64,000 nt of DNA from Aminobacter aganoensis. Lineage in GTDB: Bacteria > Pseudomonadota > Alphaproteobacteria > Rhizobiales > Rhizobiaceae. The DNA is taken from positions 744,001 through 808,000 of the forward strand of contig NZ_JACHOU010000001.1 in NCBI RefSeq assembly GCF_014206975.1, read 5' to 3'. This document shows, in pieces, positions 1 through 8,911 of this stretch (the first letter of the stretch is position 1; each line of letters begins with the position of its first letter). The notes under the pieces are model-generated. The model did no database searches. It worked only from the letters and a program-made list of their open reading frames with translations, and was not told the origin of the DNA. A program made the position numbers and the translations under genes.

Positions 1-1276
1 CGCCGGGCGCGGCAGCCATGATGGCGGCACGGATCGTTTCAGGCACCTCCGAGCGCGGATTGTCGTCGGTGACGATGGTAACGTCCGCCAGCCTCGTGGC
101 GATCTCGCCCATGATCGGGCGCTTGCCGCGGTCGCGGTCGCCGCCACAGCCGAAAACGACGATGACGCGGCCGGTCGTGAAGGGCCGAACCGCCGCCAGC
201 ACGTTCTCCAGCGCATCGGGCTTGTGGGCATAGTCGACATAGACGGGCGCGCCGGCAGCGGTGGTGCCGACGAGGTCGAGGCGGCCAGGCGCGCCTTCGA
301 GATATTCCAGTGCCCCAAGCGCCTTGCCGACGTCGGTGCCGGTGGCGATGGCAAGGCCGGCAGCCACGAGCGAGTTGGCGACCTGGAAATCGCCGGCCAG
401 CGGCAGGTCGATCTCATGGATCGCGCCGTCGCACTCGATCTCGGCGCGTTGGCGATGGCGCTCGTGCTCCACCCGTTTGAGGCTGAGGAAATCGCCATGG
501 CGGCCGACTGTGAGCACCTTCAGGCCGGCGGCACGCGCCGCGTCGATGGTCGGCTTCGACCATGGGTCGTCGGCGAAGACAATCGCCGGAGCGCCCTTCG
601 GCAGCAGGGTGTCGAACAGGCGCAATTTGGCGCGGTGATACTCTTCGACCGTCGGATGATAATCCATATGGTCGCGACCGAGATTGGTGAAACCCGCCGC
701 AGCCAGCCGCACGCCGTCGAGGCGGCGCTGGTCGAGACCGTGGCTGGACGCCTCCATCGAGGCATGCGTCACGCCCGAGGCGGCCAGTTCGGCGAGCAGC
801 TTGTGCAATGCGACCGGGTCCGGGGTCGTCAATTGCCCGTATTCGTTGCGGCCAGGCGCCACCACGCCGGTGGTGCCGATGCTGGCGGCGGCATAGCCCG
901 CATGCTTCCAGATCTGGCGGGTAAAGGCTGCGACCGAGGTCTTGCCGCTGGTGCCGGTGACGGCGACCATCGTTTCGGGCTGGCGGCCATAGAACTTGGC
1001 GGCACTCAGCGCCAATGCCAGGCGCGGATCGTCGACGGAGATCACCGGAATGCCGGCCGAGGCAAGGCCCGCCCCCTTGGCGGCGACAATGGCAACGGCA
1101 CCGCGTTTGGCCGCATCGCCGGCATAGGTGGCACCGTCGGCCTTGCTGCCGGAGACGGCGAAGAACAGCGTTCCTGCCGTCACCTGCCGCGAATCCGACG
1201 AAACCCCGTTCACCTCGACATCTCTGGGCAGAACCCCATCGACGGGCAGGATACCGGCAAGGTCAATCAGTTTCAT
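1..1276 (-). CDS. murE: UDP-N-acetylmuramoyl-tripeptide synthetase MurE (partial, 3' end outside window)
   Basis: Cytoplasmic Mur ligase that adds meso-diaminopimelate to UDP-MurNAc-L-Ala-D-Glu. The reading frame is open from the ATG at 1276 to the left edge, giving about 425 of roughly 490 expected residues. Seen: N-terminal [11 protein letters not shown], the ATP-binding loop VTGTSGKTS near residue 110, the TTPDP and [10 protein letters not shown] blocks typical of MurE, and [16 protein letters not shown] followed by VTDDNPRSE, which is the DAP-recognition DNPR motif. It lies 52 bp behind ftsI on the same strand, in normal dcw order (ftsI-murE), so it is probably cotranscribed. The DNPR motif argues for the DAP-type rather than the lysine-type ligase. 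Confidence 0.96.
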   Translation of the reverse strand, partial: MKLIDLAGILPVDGVLPRDVEVNGVSSDSRQVTAGTLFFAVSGSKADGATYAGDAAKRGAVAIVAAKGAGLASAGIPVISVDDPRLALALSAAKFYGRQPETMVAVTGTSGKTSVAAFTRQIWKHAGYAAASIGTTGVVAPGRNEYGQLTTPDPVALHKLLAELAASGVTHASMEASSHGLDQRRLDGVRLAAAGFTNLGRDHMDYHPTVEEYHRAKLRLFDTLLPKGAPAIVFADDPWSKPTIDAARAAGLKVLTVGRHGDFLSLKRVEHERHRQRAEIECDGAIHEIDLPLAGDFQVANSLVAAGLAIATGTDVGKALGALEYLEGAPGRLDLVGTTAAGAPVYVDYAHKPDALENVLAAVRPFTTGRVIVVFGCGGDRDRGKRPIMGEIATRLADVTIVTDDNPRSEVPETIRAAIMAAAPG

Positions 1277-1328
1277 CGAGTTCCGTTCGCTACATACAAA
1301 GCGGCGCGCCGCCGGCGCGCCTGCAGAA

Positions 1329-3038
1329 TCAGGGATAAGAAGCCAGAGTTGCACTACCTTCTTGGCCGAATTCTGGCTTCACGCCAAGCAGGGACGCCGA
1401 ACGCCGGATAATGTTTGCCACCATCGGCGCGGCGGTGAAGCCGGCCGTGGCCGAACGGGTCGAGCCTTCGAGCTTCGGTTCGTCGATGATGGTCAGCACC
1501 ACATATTGCGGATCCTCCATCGGGAAGGCGGCGATGAAGGCGTTGAAGTTCTTTTCCTTCGAATAGCGCCCGTTGACGACTTTTTCGGCCGTACCGGTCT
1601 TGCCGCCGACCCGATAGCCGGCAACCGTGCCGCGCTTGCCGGAACCGCCCGGCGCCGTCGCGTTCAGGTTGTACAGGTAGCGCATGTCATTGCTGGTCTG
1701 CTCGTTCACCACCTGCGTCGAGGCTGCGATCGCCTCGTCCAGGGTGCGCGGCAGGAAGGTCGGGGTCATGTAGCGGCCGCCATTCATCAGCGCGACGACG
1801 CCGGCCGCCGTCTGCAGCGGCGTTGTCGAGAAGCCGTGCCCGAATGCCGCGGTGATCGAATGCACCTTCTTCCAGACCTTCGGCTCGGTGGGACGTGCGG
1901 ATTCGGGAAGTTCGGTCTGCAACCGGTCGAGCAGGCCCAGGCGCTTGAGGAACTCGCGATGTCCCTCGATGCCCACGACGTCGGCCTCCTTGGCCGAGCC
2001 GATGTTGGACGAATAGATGAACACTTCCGGCACAGTCAGCACGCGGCCCTTGCCGTGGAAGTCGCGGATCGTCTGGCGGCCGATGGTCAGCGGGCGGCTG
2101 GCATCGACGGTGCTGTTGAGCGTCATTTTGCCCGAATCCAGCGCCATCGCCGTGGTGAAGCTCTTGATGGTCGACCCCATCTCGAACAGGCCCGCCGACA
2201 TGCGGTTCAGCCGGTCCTTGTCCTGGGCATTGAACGGATTGTTTGGATCGAAGTCCGGCACCGAGCCCATGCCGAGGATTTCGCCGGTCTTGGCGTTGAT
2301 CACCACCGCACCGGCGGCCACCGCACGGTACTTTTCCATCGCCGCCTGGATCTCGTCGCGGACGATGTGCTGGACGCGCAGGTCGATCGACAGCCTGACC
2401 GGCTTGAGATCCTTGGCGATCGCCAGTCCCGAGGCCTGCAGGTCGGCAAGCCCCTGGTCGTCGATATACTTCTCGAGACCGGAAATGCCCTTGTTGTCGA
2501 TGTTGGTCAGGCCGACGATGTAGGAAGTCGTTTCGCCGCCTGGGTAGAAGCGGCGCTTCTCGGTACGGAACGCGATGCCGGGAATGCCCAGCGCCAGGAT
2601 GTCGGCCTGCTGCTTCGGCGTCAGCTGGCGCTTGAGCCAGACGAAGCCGGTGCCGCTCTTGAGCTTGTTGTAGGTCTGCTCGACATCGAGGTCCGGCAGC
2701 ACCGTCGTCAGCTTCTCGATCGCCTCGTCGGCGTCGACGATGCGGCGCGGCTCGGCAAACAGTGAAGCGGTCTTGATGTCGGTGGCGAGCACTTCGCCGT
2801 TGCGGTCGACGATGTCGGGGCGCGATGCGGTCACGCGGCTTTCAGGCCCGTTAGACATCTCGGGGTCCTGCATGGCCAGATAGACGAGACGGCCACCGAT
2901 CGTCGCATAGATGCCGAAGAACACCGCCATCGTCATGACGACGCGGTTGCGGGTGCGTCCGCCGGTGGTCTTGCGCGCGCTGTCGACGACGATGGAGCTG
3001 TCGCCCGCGCTGCGCTTCTTGCCGAACAATCCGATCAC
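1329..3038 (-). CDS. ftsI: Peptidoglycan D,D-transpeptidase FtsI (penicillin-binding protein 3)
   Basis: Septal class B PBP that cross-links peptidoglycan in the divisome. It has 569 residues. A short cytoplasmic N-terminus is followed by one membrane anchor (about 33-56), the PBP dimerisation domain and a C-terminal transpeptidase domain. The three catalytic motifs are visible: STIK with the nucleophile Ser near residue 289, SSN near 343, and KTGTAEK near 480. The start is a GTG whose GTGA overlaps the ftsL stop by 4 bp, so translation is probably coupled. Position between ftsL and murE is the standard dcw order, which separates it from elongation PBP2. Confidence 0.96.
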   Translation of the reverse strand: MIGLFGKKRSAGDSSIVVDSARKTTGGRTRNRVVMTMAVFFGIYATIGGRLVYLAMQDPEMSNGPESRVTASRPDIVDRNGEVLATDIKTASLFAEPRRIVDADEAIEKLTTVLPDLDVEQTYNKLKSGTGFVWLKRQLTPKQQADILALGIPGIAFRTEKRRFYPGGETTSYIVGLTNIDNKGISGLEKYIDDQGLADLQASGLAIAKDLKPVRLSIDLRVQHIVRDEIQAAMEKYRAVAAGAVVINAKTGEILGMGSVPDFDPNNPFNAQDKDRLNRMSAGLFEMGSTIKSFTTAMALDSGKMTLNSTVDASRPLTIGRQTIRDFHGKGRVLTVPEVFIYSSNIGSAKEADVVGIEGHREFLKRLGLLDRLQTELPESARPTEPKVWKKVHSITAAFGHGFSTTPLQTAAGVVALMNGGRYMTPTFLPRTLDEAIAASTQVVNEQTSNDMRYLYNLNATAPGGSGKRGTVAGYRVGGKTGTAEKVVNGRYSKEKNFNAFIAAFPMEDPQYVVLTIIDEPKLEGSTRSATAGFTAAPMVANIIRRSASLLGVKPEFGQEGSATLASYP

Positions 3039-3409
3039 TGGGCGATCCCTCCGGTCGTCGTCTGGTCCGGCGCGATTTCGGCGACGCCGCCGAAACGCTC
3101 GCTGGTGATGTCTTCGATGGTCAGCGGGCGCACCGGCAGGTCCTGGAGGCTGACGATCTGGCGGGCATCCACCGGCAGAAGCTTGAGCTCCGTCTCATAG
3201 ACTTGCGCCAGCTTCTGCAGCCGTGACGGCTGGGTGAGCAGGCTCCAGTCGGCCTTCAGCAGGTCGATGGTGTCTTCCTCGAAGCGGATCTGCGCCTGGA
3301 TCTTGTCGACGGCCTTGAGCTGGTTCTCGGCCTCGTCCTTGGTCTTGTAGGTGAATGCCGCGGCGCCAACCATCACGGCGATCAGCACGATGTCAGTGGT
3401 GCGGAACAT
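3035..3409 (-). CDS. ftsL: Cell division protein FtsL
   Basis: Small bitopic divisome protein of 124 residues that works with FtsB and FtsQ. It begins MFRTTDIVLIAVMVGAAAF, a very short cytoplasmic end and one membrane helix, followed by a coiled-coil-like stretch (EAENQLKAVDKIQAQ and on). The frame stays open upstream, but the ATG at 3409 is chosen because it follows a good GGAGAAAGGTGA ribosome site and directly abuts rsmH. The 3' end overlaps the GTG start of ftsI by 4 bp. Sequence conservation in this family is weak, so the identification rests on size, topology and the rsmH-ftsL-ftsI order. Confidence 0.9.
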   Translation of the reverse strand: MFRTTDIVLIAVMVGAAAFTYKTKDEAENQLKAVDKIQAQIRFEEDTIDLLKADWSLLTQPSRLQKLAQVYETELKLLPVDARQIVSLQDLPVRPLTIEDITSERFGGVAEIAPDQTTTGGIAQ

Positions 3410-3413
3410 GGGC

Positions 3414-4430
3414 TCACCTTTCTCCCGACTGGCTGACGTCGGGAAGCTTCGGAAGTCCGAAGATGGAAAAGTCTTCGCCGCGAGGTGCGACGCTCGTGCG
3501 AACCGCCGCACGCAGCTTGGCCGAGCGTGCGCGCGGGTTGACGGCTGTCTCGGCGTCGCTCGGGCCGACGGCATTGCCAGCCTTGATGAAGGTCGTCGCG
3601 ATCACCTCGAGCTCCGGCATGTAGCGCGACCGCGACGGCGCGCTCGAGCGATCGGCGATGAAGCGCTTGACGATGCGGTCTTCGAGCGAATGAAAGGTGA
3701 CGACGACGAGGCGCCCGCCGGGCTTCAGCGCGCGCTCGGCGGCAAACAGCGCCCGCGCCAGCTCGCCCAGTTCGTCATTGACATAGATGCGCAGCGCCTG
3801 GAACACGCGCGTCGCCGGGTGGATCTTGTCCTTGGGCGCACGGCCGATATGGGTCTCGATGGCATCGGCGAGATCGAGCGTGCGCTCGAACGGACGCTTT
3901 TCGCGGCGGCTTTCGATCATCCGGGCAATGCGGCCGGCATGGCGTTCCTCGCCGAGGAAACCGAAGATGCGCGCGAGATCGCCCGCCTTGAAACGATTGA
4001 CGACGTCGGCGGCACTTGCGCCTGCCTGGGCCATGCGCATGTCGAGCGGCCCGTCGGCGCGGAACGAAAACCCGCGCTGCGCCTGGTCGAGCTGCATCGA
4101 GGAAACGCCGATGTCGAGAACGACCCCGTCGACCAGTTCGACATGCTCGTCGAGGCTGGAGAACGGCGCCTGCACCAGGCGCAAGCGCCCGCCCGAGTGC
4201 GCCTCCAGTTCGCGGCCGGCAGCAATGGCATCGGGGTCGCGGTCGATCGCCACGACGGAAGCTCCGACGGCCAGGATGGCCTTGGTGTAGCCGCCTGCGC
4301 CGAATGTGCCGTCAATGAAGACCTCGCCCGGCTGCGGCTTGAGCGCGGCCAGGACTTCGGCGAGGAGAACCGGAATGTGGCGGGCCGGTCCGCCGACAGC
4401 TTGATGGCCATCGCCGTGACCCGCCATCAT
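3414..4430 (-). CDS. rsmH: 16S rRNA (cytosine(1402)-N(4))-methyltransferase RsmH
   Basis: SAM-dependent enzyme (formerly MraW) that N4-methylates C1402 in the ribosomal P site. It has 338 residues, normal for the family. Seen: [13 protein letters not shown] at the N-terminus, the SAM-binding block [45 protein letters not shown], and the C-terminal [14 protein letters not shown] motif. Two ATGs stand in tandem (4430 and 4427). The first overlaps the mraZ stop in ATGA, so it is taken as the coupled start; a much longer upstream open frame is only antisense-free read-through into mraZ. It is the second gene of the dcw operon. Confidence 0.96.
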   Translation of the reverse strand: MMAGHGDGHQAVGGPARHIPVLLAEVLAALKPQPGEVFIDGTFGAGGYTKAILAVGASVVAIDRDPDAIAAGRELEAHSGGRLRLVQAPFSSLDEHVELVDGVVLDIGVSSMQLDQAQRGFSFRADGPLDMRMAQAGASAADVVNRFKAGDLARIFGFLGEERHAGRIARMIESRREKRPFERTLDLADAIETHIGRAPKDKIHPATRVFQALRIYVNDELGELARALFAAERALKPGGRLVVVTFHSLEDRIVKRFIADRSSAPSRSRYMPELEVIATTFIKAGNAVGPSDAETAVNPRARSAKLRAAVRTSVAPRGEDFSIFGLPKLPDVSQSGER

Positions 4431-4885
4431 TCCGGTCGCTCCCCAGGCTTCGTCCCCTGCCGAAGCTTCAGGAGCCGGGCACGAACGTCCGCGCCATGGC
4501 TGCGCAGCCGCTCCGGCTCCCACATCTGAAAAAACTGCCCGCGCCCGACGAAGGCCACGTCGGTCGTGATCCCCGTATGCTCGCGCAGGAAATCCGAGAC
4601 CGAGATGCGCCCGTCCTGGTCGAGTTTCAGGAACGTGCTGTCGCCATGGATGAAGAAGGACATGTCGTCCGCCGTCTGCAGGAACGGATCTTCTTGCGCG
4701 ATACGCTGCTCGTAGCGGTCGAGCAGGTCGAGCCCGCCGACGTCGAGCGCCGGAACGTCGAGCGCCCTCAGGGCATAGAGCTCGGCATAGCCGCGCTTCT
4801 GCAATACGGCACGGAAATGCGCCGGAACGGAGACCCGTCCCTTCGCATCGATCCTGTTCACCGCATTTGACAGAAACCGGTCCAT
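4427..4885 (-). CDS. mraZ: Transcriptional regulator MraZ
   Basis: First gene of the dcw operon and an autorepressor with an AbrB-like fold. It has 152 residues with two SpoVT/AbrB-type repeats: residues about 1-50 ([25 protein letters not shown]) and about 75-125 ([20 protein letters not shown]). The D-x-x-G-R-[IV]-x-[VI] core is present in both. MraZ of E. coli binds TGGG repeats with a 10-nt period near its own promoter, and such repeats occur about 185 bp upstream here. The gene ends in a 4-bp overlap with rsmH. Confidence 0.95.
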   Translation of the reverse strand: MDRFLSNAVNRIDAKGRVSVPAHFRAVLQKRGYAELYALRALDVPALDVGGLDLLDRYEQRIAQEDPFLQTADDMSFFIHGDSTFLKLDQDGRISVSDFLREHTGITTDVAFVGRGQFFQMWEPERLRSHGADVRARLLKLRQGTKPGERPE

Positions 4886-5069
4886 CGCATGATCCGGCCG
4901 CTTCCGCGGCCGCGCCCCTCGTCGTCATGTCGCCCGCGCCCCAATGGCCCGGTCCAACCGCAAATCCAGACTCTCCGTCGACCGACACGCCTCGCCATCC
5001 GCAGTCGCCGCGACTGCCGGATCGGCGAACGCCTCACCCTCTACTGGAACGAAATCATGGTTACCGATT

Positions 5070-5103
5070 TGGGATAACATGGGGTAATATGGGCGTCAAC
5101 GGG
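5070..5103. promoter_or_regulatory. Putative mraZ promoter overlaid by MraZ-type TGGG direct repeats
   Basis: On the plus strand TGGG occurs at 5070, 5080 and 5090, with CGGG at 5100, giving an exact 10-nt period. This is the spacing reported for E. coli MraZ sites (TGGGN, 5-nt gaps). On the minus strand the same bases read TTGACG (5099-5094), a 17-nt spacer, then TATCCC (5076-5071), a plausible sigma70 promoter pointing at mraZ. The repeats therefore cover the promoter core. The TGGG repeats read opposite to the gene here, which is worth noting. Confidence 0.6.
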
Positions 5104-5282
5104 AACTAGGCACACTACACACCAGGATCAGCCTTTCCGGCCCTTTCGCGGCGTCCCGTTTTTTATGGTCCATTAAGGCTAACGAAGGGTTATCGACTGG
5201 CCCAGCGCGCCAGCGCTCTTGCCCGGGTGCAGCAGTCGCCCTAGCGTCGGGGTGAAGGTCCCTGCCCGGAAAGTCCGCATCC

Positions 5283-6398
5283 ATGACCAACGCTTCCAAT
5301 TCCCGCGCCGCCTCTCTTGCCCATCTGCGCCGCGCCAGGCTCTCGGTCGGCGATCCCATTCCCCTGCCCTTGACCATGGCGGCGATCTTTCACGCCCCCG
5401 GCGACGCCACCGGCTTCAACCAGTACGGCCGCTTCAGCAATCCGGTCTGGGACGCGGTCGAAGAAATGCTCGGGCATCTGGAAGAGGCCCCCTGCGTGGG
5501 CTTCCCGTCGGGCATGGGAGCAATCTCGGCGGTGTTTTTCGCCTTGCTCAAGTCGGGCGACCGCATTCTGCTGCCCTCGGACGGCTACCACACCACCAGG
5601 ATTCTGGCGGACCGCTTCCTCGGTGCCTTTGGCGTTGCCTGCGACGTCAGGCCGACATCGTCATTCCTCGACGGCGGCTTCGACGGCTATCGGCTGGTCT
5701 TCGTGGAAAGTCCGTCCAACCCGGCGCTCGACATCTGCGACATAGCGGCCGTGGCCGCCGCGGTCCGCAAGTCTGGCGGCCAGTTGGTGGTCGACAACAC
5801 CACCATGACGCCCTTCGGCCAGCGTCCGCTCGACCTCGGCGCCGACATCGTCGTCGCCGCCGACACCAAGGCGCCCAACGGTCATTCCGACGTGCTGTTC
5901 GGCCACGTCGCCAGCCGCAACCCGGAAATCATCACCGCCGTTGCCGAATGGCGGCAGAACGCCGGCGGCATCCCGGGACCGTTCGAAGCCTGGCTCGTCC
6001 ATCGCGGCTTGGAGACGCTCGAATTGCGCTTCGACCGCATGTGTTCGTCGGCCGAAGTCATCGCCCAGAGGCTGCAGCAGCATCCAGCCGTCGGCGGCCT
6101 GCGCTTTCCGGGCCTTGCCGACGACCCGTCCCACAATCTGGCCCGCGCCCAGATGGAGCGCTTCGGCTTCCTGATCAGCTTCGATCTCGGGTCGGAAGCC
6201 AGGGCCGAGGACTTCATCAACGGCTGCGAATTGATGCATGCGGCAACATCGTTCGGCGGCGTTCACACAGTCGCCGAGCGGCGCCTGCGCCGTGGCGACG
6301 CAGTGACGCCGGGTTTTGTCAGGCTATCGGTCGGCTGCGAACCGGTGGAAGAGCTCTGGGCCGCCATGCAGGCCTCGCTGGACCGGCTTTCGGCGTGA
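5283..6398 (+). CDS. Cystathionine gamma-synthase/lyase-family PLP enzyme
   Basis: Fold-type I PLP enzyme of the Cys/Met metabolism family, 371 residues. Seen: the YGRFSNP motif near residue 50 (the tyrosine/arginine that contact PLP phosphate from the neighbouring subunit), FPSGMGAISA, VESPSNPALDICDI, VVDNTTMTP, and the PLP-lysine motif ADTKAPNGHSDVLFG near residue 193. The C-terminal LSVGCEPVEEL is also typical. Whether it acts as synthase, gamma-lyase or beta-lyase cannot be told from these motifs. It is transcribed alone, divergently from mraZ; the segment 4886-5282 between them holds the mraZ promoter and nothing else coding. Confidence 0.88.
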   Translation: MTNASNSRAASLAHLRRARLSVGDPIPLPLTMAAIFHAPGDATGFNQYGRFSNPVWDAVEEMLGHLEEAPCVGFPSGMGAISAVFFALLKSGDRILLPSDGYHTTRILADRFLGAFGVACDVRPTSSFLDGGFDGYRLVFVESPSNPALDICDIAAVAAAVRKSGGQLVVDNTTMTPFGQRPLDLGADIVVAADTKAPNGHSDVLFGHVASRNPEIITAVAEWRQNAGGIPGPFEAWLVHRGLETLELRFDRMCSSAEVIAQRLQQHPAVGGLRFPGLADDPSHNLARAQMERFGFLISFDLGSEARAEDFINGCELMHAATSFGGVHTVAERRLRRGDAVTPGFVRLSVGCEPVEELWAAMQASLDRLSA

Positions 6399-6718
6399 AG
6401 TGTCTATGACTTCACTTCGTCACTGGTGATGTTGCGCCGACCGTGGAGGACTCGAAGATGACTACCTCCCCGTCAGACACCTTGTAGAAGGTGACGTATT
6501 CACCCTCGACGACGTGCCGCACTTCTGGCAGCACATCCTCACGCGAAGCGCCGGATCGAGGTGTTGAGTTGCCAACAACTCCGACCGATCCGACAGACGC
6601 GTCATGAGCCGGAGCGCCGCCCGTAGAAGTACTGGTCGAAATCGCGACGCCGCTTACAAAATTCCCGAAAGCTAGCTGGGTTTGGCGGATGGAAAAGGAA
6701 CCTCGCGGGCTCTCAAGG

Positions 6719-7012
6719 CTAACTGACATTATCCCTTCCCTTTGGATTTTGTGTTTTTTCAAATTCTTCGACTAAATTCCTTAGATAGTCTATGAGTATA
6801 TTTACATTTTTGATACTTAGCATGTGATATCTATTGATCTCATCAAGTGTATACATGAATATCAATCTGGATTCGTCGCTTGAGCTTGAGTCTTTCGATA
6901 TATTGAACTCGGCAACAGGCCGGCCGTTCCAGTCCCTGAGAGGGATTCGTGAAACAACTGAATAGTTGTATCGCCGATTGAATAGTCGCATGAGTCGAGT
7001 GACTAATAGCAT
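6719..7012 (-). CDS. Hypothetical protein, AT-rich orphan gene inside the parE insert
   Basis: A 97-residue frame, not recognised as any family. It is basic at the N-terminus (MLLVTRLMRLFNRRYNYSVV), has a serine/aspartate patch (SKDSSSSDES) in the middle, and ends in a probable helix rich in Leu, Ile and Glu (NILIDYLRNLVEEFEKTQN). The DNA is far richer in A+T than its neighbours, which points to foreign origin. It lies 71 bp downstream of the HlyD fragment on the same strand and could once have belonged to that secretion locus. Expression is unproven; no strong ribosome site is visible before the ATG at 7012. Confidence 0.5.
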   Translation of the reverse strand: MLLVTRLMRLFNRRYNYSVVSRIPLRDWNGRPVAEFNISKDSSSSDESRLIFMYTLDEINRYHMLSIKNVNILIDYLRNLVEEFEKTQNPKGRDNVS

Positions 7013-7083
7013 CTAATTCTCGCTTACTTGTCTAGAAGAAGTACTGAAACCTGACGATTCCTGGACGTTCCCACGTAACATAT

Positions 7084-7273
7084 TTACCTCTCATGGAAGG
7101 CCTCATCTGTCATTTCCATCAGCGGATCGAGCAGGAACTCGATCACGCGCCGGCTACCCGTCTTGATCTCGGCGGTGACTGACATGCCTGGGATGAGCGA
7201 CACGTCTTGTCCGTCTACGCGTATTGACGACTGGTCCAGAGTTATGCGTACCGGAAACACCAGCGGTCCCGCG
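7084..7273 (-). pseudogene. C-terminal fragment of an HlyD-family type I secretion adaptor
   Basis: Read on the minus strand in the frame ending at the TAA 7086-7084, the translation gives LVFPVRITLDQSSIRVDGQ, then VSLIPGMSVTAEIKTGSRR, then VIEFLLDPLMEMTDEAFHER and stop. The GM-V-AEI-TG-R-V-E-LL-PL pattern is the conserved end of HlyD/PrtE membrane-fusion proteins of type I exporters. Only the last ~60 of about 430 residues exist, with no start and no partner ABC ATPase nearby, so it is a remnant delivered with the insert. It is shorter than most gene callers would report. Confidence 0.75.
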
Positions 7274-7354
7274 GCGCCGCCGACGGACTATGCTGCGCGA
7301 GGTAGTCGCCGATCGCCTCGACATCGGCTATAGCCCGAGGCGTCAGGCGATAGC

Positions 7355-7636
7355 TCATCGGCCGCCTTCGCGTTTGTCGAGTGCCTCGTACTTGCCGGAG
7401 AGCCGCGCCATGAAGCTGGCGCCATCCTCACCCGGCCCGCTATCGATGCCTTCCTGGATCAGGGCACGCAATTCCTCGAGGGTGTAGCCGAAGAGGTCGC
7501 GGCGCTCTTTCCACAATCGCAATGCGTCGCGGATGACTTCGCTGGCTGAGGCGTATTCACCGGCATCGACCGCACCATCGACGGCGGCGGCAAGTTCGGG
7601 CGACAGCGTGATGCTGCGCTTGTCGACATGACCCAT
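7355..7636 (-). CDS. parD: ParD-type antitoxin (its toxin partner is broken)
   Basis: A 93-residue ribbon-helix-helix antitoxin. MGHVDKRSITLSPELAAAVD forms the beta strand and first helix; GEYASASEVIRDALRLWKER is the second helix and the classic ParD/CopG signature. The acidic, flexible C-terminus would normally wrap the toxin. The ATG at 7636 is preferred to the upstream in-frame one because the added residues do not resemble the family. ParD proteins normally bind their own promoter with ParE; here parE directly downstream is a pseudogene, so ParD may survive only as a DNA-binding protein or as protection against related ParE toxins. Confidence 0.88.
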   Translation of the reverse strand: MGHVDKRSITLSPELAAAVDGAVDAGEYASASEVIRDALRLWKERRDLFGYTLEELRALIQEGIDSGPGEDGASFMARLSGKYEALDKREGGR

Positions 7637-7787
7637 GGCACTGCTCCCGTTTGCGGCAACGGTACGATCAAATCGCACCGAACTCAACAACAGCAGCAGG
7701 TTTGCCTTGGCTGGACAACATCGAAGCGCTGAATCAAGACAAGCGAACATCGCCGCAAGTCACTGAATTCATATGGCTGAAGGCAGC

Positions 7788-8185
7788 GCCAGCTGGCCTG
7801 TAAGCCGGGTTCTGTATGGCCCCCGCGCCTTGCGGCACGGGAACGTGGCGACCATTCTTCTTGGACGCATGTTGCCATGCGCCTCACGCAACCTACCCGG
7901 GCGGTGAGCCGGAAACAGCCCTGAGGGTCGCCCCTCGTACCACCCCTATTCGGTTTTGCTCCCGGTGGGGTTTGCCGTGCCGCTCCTGTTGCCAGTCGCG
8001 CGGTGGGCTCTTACCCCACCCTTTCATCCTTACCGCGGAATCCGCGGCGGTTTGCTTTCTGTGGCACTTTCCCTGGGGTCGCCCCCGCCGGCCATTAACC
8101 GGCACCGTGTATCCATGGAGCCCGGACTTTCCTCACCCGCGGCCTTTCGGCGATTGCGGGTGCGGCCGCCCGGCCAGCTGGCAAG
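7788..8185 (-). ncRNA. rnpB: RNase P RNA, bacterial class A
   Basis: Catalytic RNA that removes tRNA 5' leaders. Reading the minus strand, conserved blocks appear in order: GAGGAAAGTCCGGGCTCC (8140 region), GGGTAAGAGCCCACCG (8005 region) and AGAACCCGGCTTACAGG near the 3' end. The ends pair: GCCAGCTGGC at 8182-8173 matches the identical self-complementary GCCAGCTGGC at 7797-7788, forming stem P1. The length of about 395 nt fits alphaproteobacteria. Exact ends may be off by a few bases. Open frames over this stretch on either strand are spurious. Confidence 0.95.
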
Positions 8186-8263
8186 GGCGTATAGAATGGT
8201 TCGCACGGCAAAAGGCAAACAAAAACGTGCGCCGTCCCGGGAACCATCCCTGTCCTTGGGCCG

Positions 8264-8911
8264 TTAGCTGCCGATACGGGCCTGTACTTTTTTGCAATAG
8301 GCGGCAGAAACCGGGTTCATGCGCTTGGCGCCGTGGCCGGCATTGTACCTGAGGATCGTGCCGCAGGTCGTGCCGCCAGCGAGTTCATGTGCCTTGGCGA
8401 GGTACTTGATGCCAAACTTGATGTTGGTCTCGGGGTTGAACAGGCCCTTGGCCGAGCCGCTGTAGCCCATCATCCGCGCGGTTGCCGGCTTGATCTGCAT
8501 CAGGCCGATTTCGCCGGCCTTGCCGCGGGCGTTCGGGCGATAATTGCTCTCGACGCTGATCACCGCATGCGCAAGCGACACCGGCACGCCGTAGGAAGAA
8601 GCATAGCGCGCGACGATTTCGCCGAACGGCGCATTCGACTTGGTTGCCTTGGCGGTCTTGCCGGCCTGGTCCTTGAGCGTCTTGGCGCCCTTGGCGCCGA
8701 TCGAGGCGGTCTTGAAGTTGTCGACGGCAGCTTCCTTCTTGGAGCTGCAACCGAAGAGATAGGGGCAGTCGTCTGCAGCCTTGTTTGTCTTGGCGTTTTT
8801 GGTGGTTTCGATGATCGCCTTCGAGGCCCTGACTGCTCCGTCCTGGGCGTGAGCGGCAAAAGAAGTCAGGCCGGCGGCTAACGCCACCGCAACAACGGTC
8901 AGATTCTTCAT
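8264..8911 (-). CDS. Secreted lytic transglycosylase (SLT domain)
   Basis: A 215-residue protein with a cleavable signal peptide (MKNLTVVAVALAAGLTSFAAHA) and a C-terminal SLT/goose-lysozyme-like domain, about residues 95-215. Catalytic Glu is in VISVESNYRP, followed by GEIGLMQIKPATA and the ILRYNAGHG motif. It would cleave the MurNAc-GlcNAc bond in the periplasm, forming 1,6-anhydroMurNAc. The Lys/Ala-rich middle (about 25-90) looks like a linker. AAGGATAAC precedes the ATG. The gene stands alone behind rnpB; the 197-bp upstream gap holds GCGCGA/TCGCGC inverted repeats and no gene. Confidence 0.9.
   Translation of the reverse strand: MKNLTVVAVALAAGLTSFAAHAQDGAVRASKAIIETTKNAKTNKAADDCPYLFGCSSKKEAAVDNFKTASIGAKGAKTLKDQAGKTAKATKSNAPFGEIVARYASSYGVPVSLAHAVISVESNYRPNARGKAGEIGLMQIKPATARMMGYSGSAKGLFNPETNIKFGIKYLAKAHELAGGTTCGTILRYNAGHGAKRMNPVSAAYCKKVQARIGS

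Larger units (their letters stand above)
6622..7281. other. ~660-bp inserted segment in parE, flanked by 8-bp direct repeats
   Basis: The octamer GGCGGCGC (minus strand) occurs at 7281-7274, where parE homology breaks off, and at 6621-6614, where it resumes. The segment plus one repeat copy is 660 bp. This looks like a target duplication or a short-homology recombination. Inside, on the minus strand, are an HlyD C-terminal fragment and a low-GC open frame. I found no transposase and no clear terminal inverted repeats, so it is not called an IS. Confidence 0.65.
6404..7358 (-). pseudogene. parE: ParE toxin pseudogene, split by an insertion and carrying frameshifts
   Basis: The 5' part starts with ATG at 7358 in a 4-bp ATGA overlap with parD and reads MSYRLTPRAIADVEAIGDYL then AQHSPSAA, a clear ParE N-terminus. 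It then loses homology at an 8-bp GGCGGCGC. The missing part resumes at 6621, beside a second GGCGGCGC copy, as AALRLMTRLSDRSELLAT. A 2-nt shift then gives TPRSGASREDVLPEVRHVVE and YVTFYKVSDGEVVIF. A second shift gives VLHGRRNITSDEVKS and a stop at 6404. Joined, the pieces make about 100 residues, normal ParE length, including the RVLHG-like end. Interruption plus two shifts means no working toxin. The apparent 105-residue frame at 6412-6729 is a chimera of insert and parE tail. Confidence 0.82.

Noticed and set aside
4886-5282. SAM-II riboswitch or other leader before the PLP gene
   Set aside because: The conserved pseudoknot sequence of SAM-II was not found; the region holds only the mraZ promoter/repeats and a short T-run.
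6412-6729. 105-residue protein coupled to the AT-rich gene
   Set aside because: Its first ~36 residues come from the insert and the remainder from the parE tail in one of three shifted frames, so it is read as a chimera, not a gene.
8018-8352. Open frames of 60-180 codons over the rnpB region
   Set aside because: They lie across conserved RNase P RNA blocks and have no ribosome sites or protein-like sequence.
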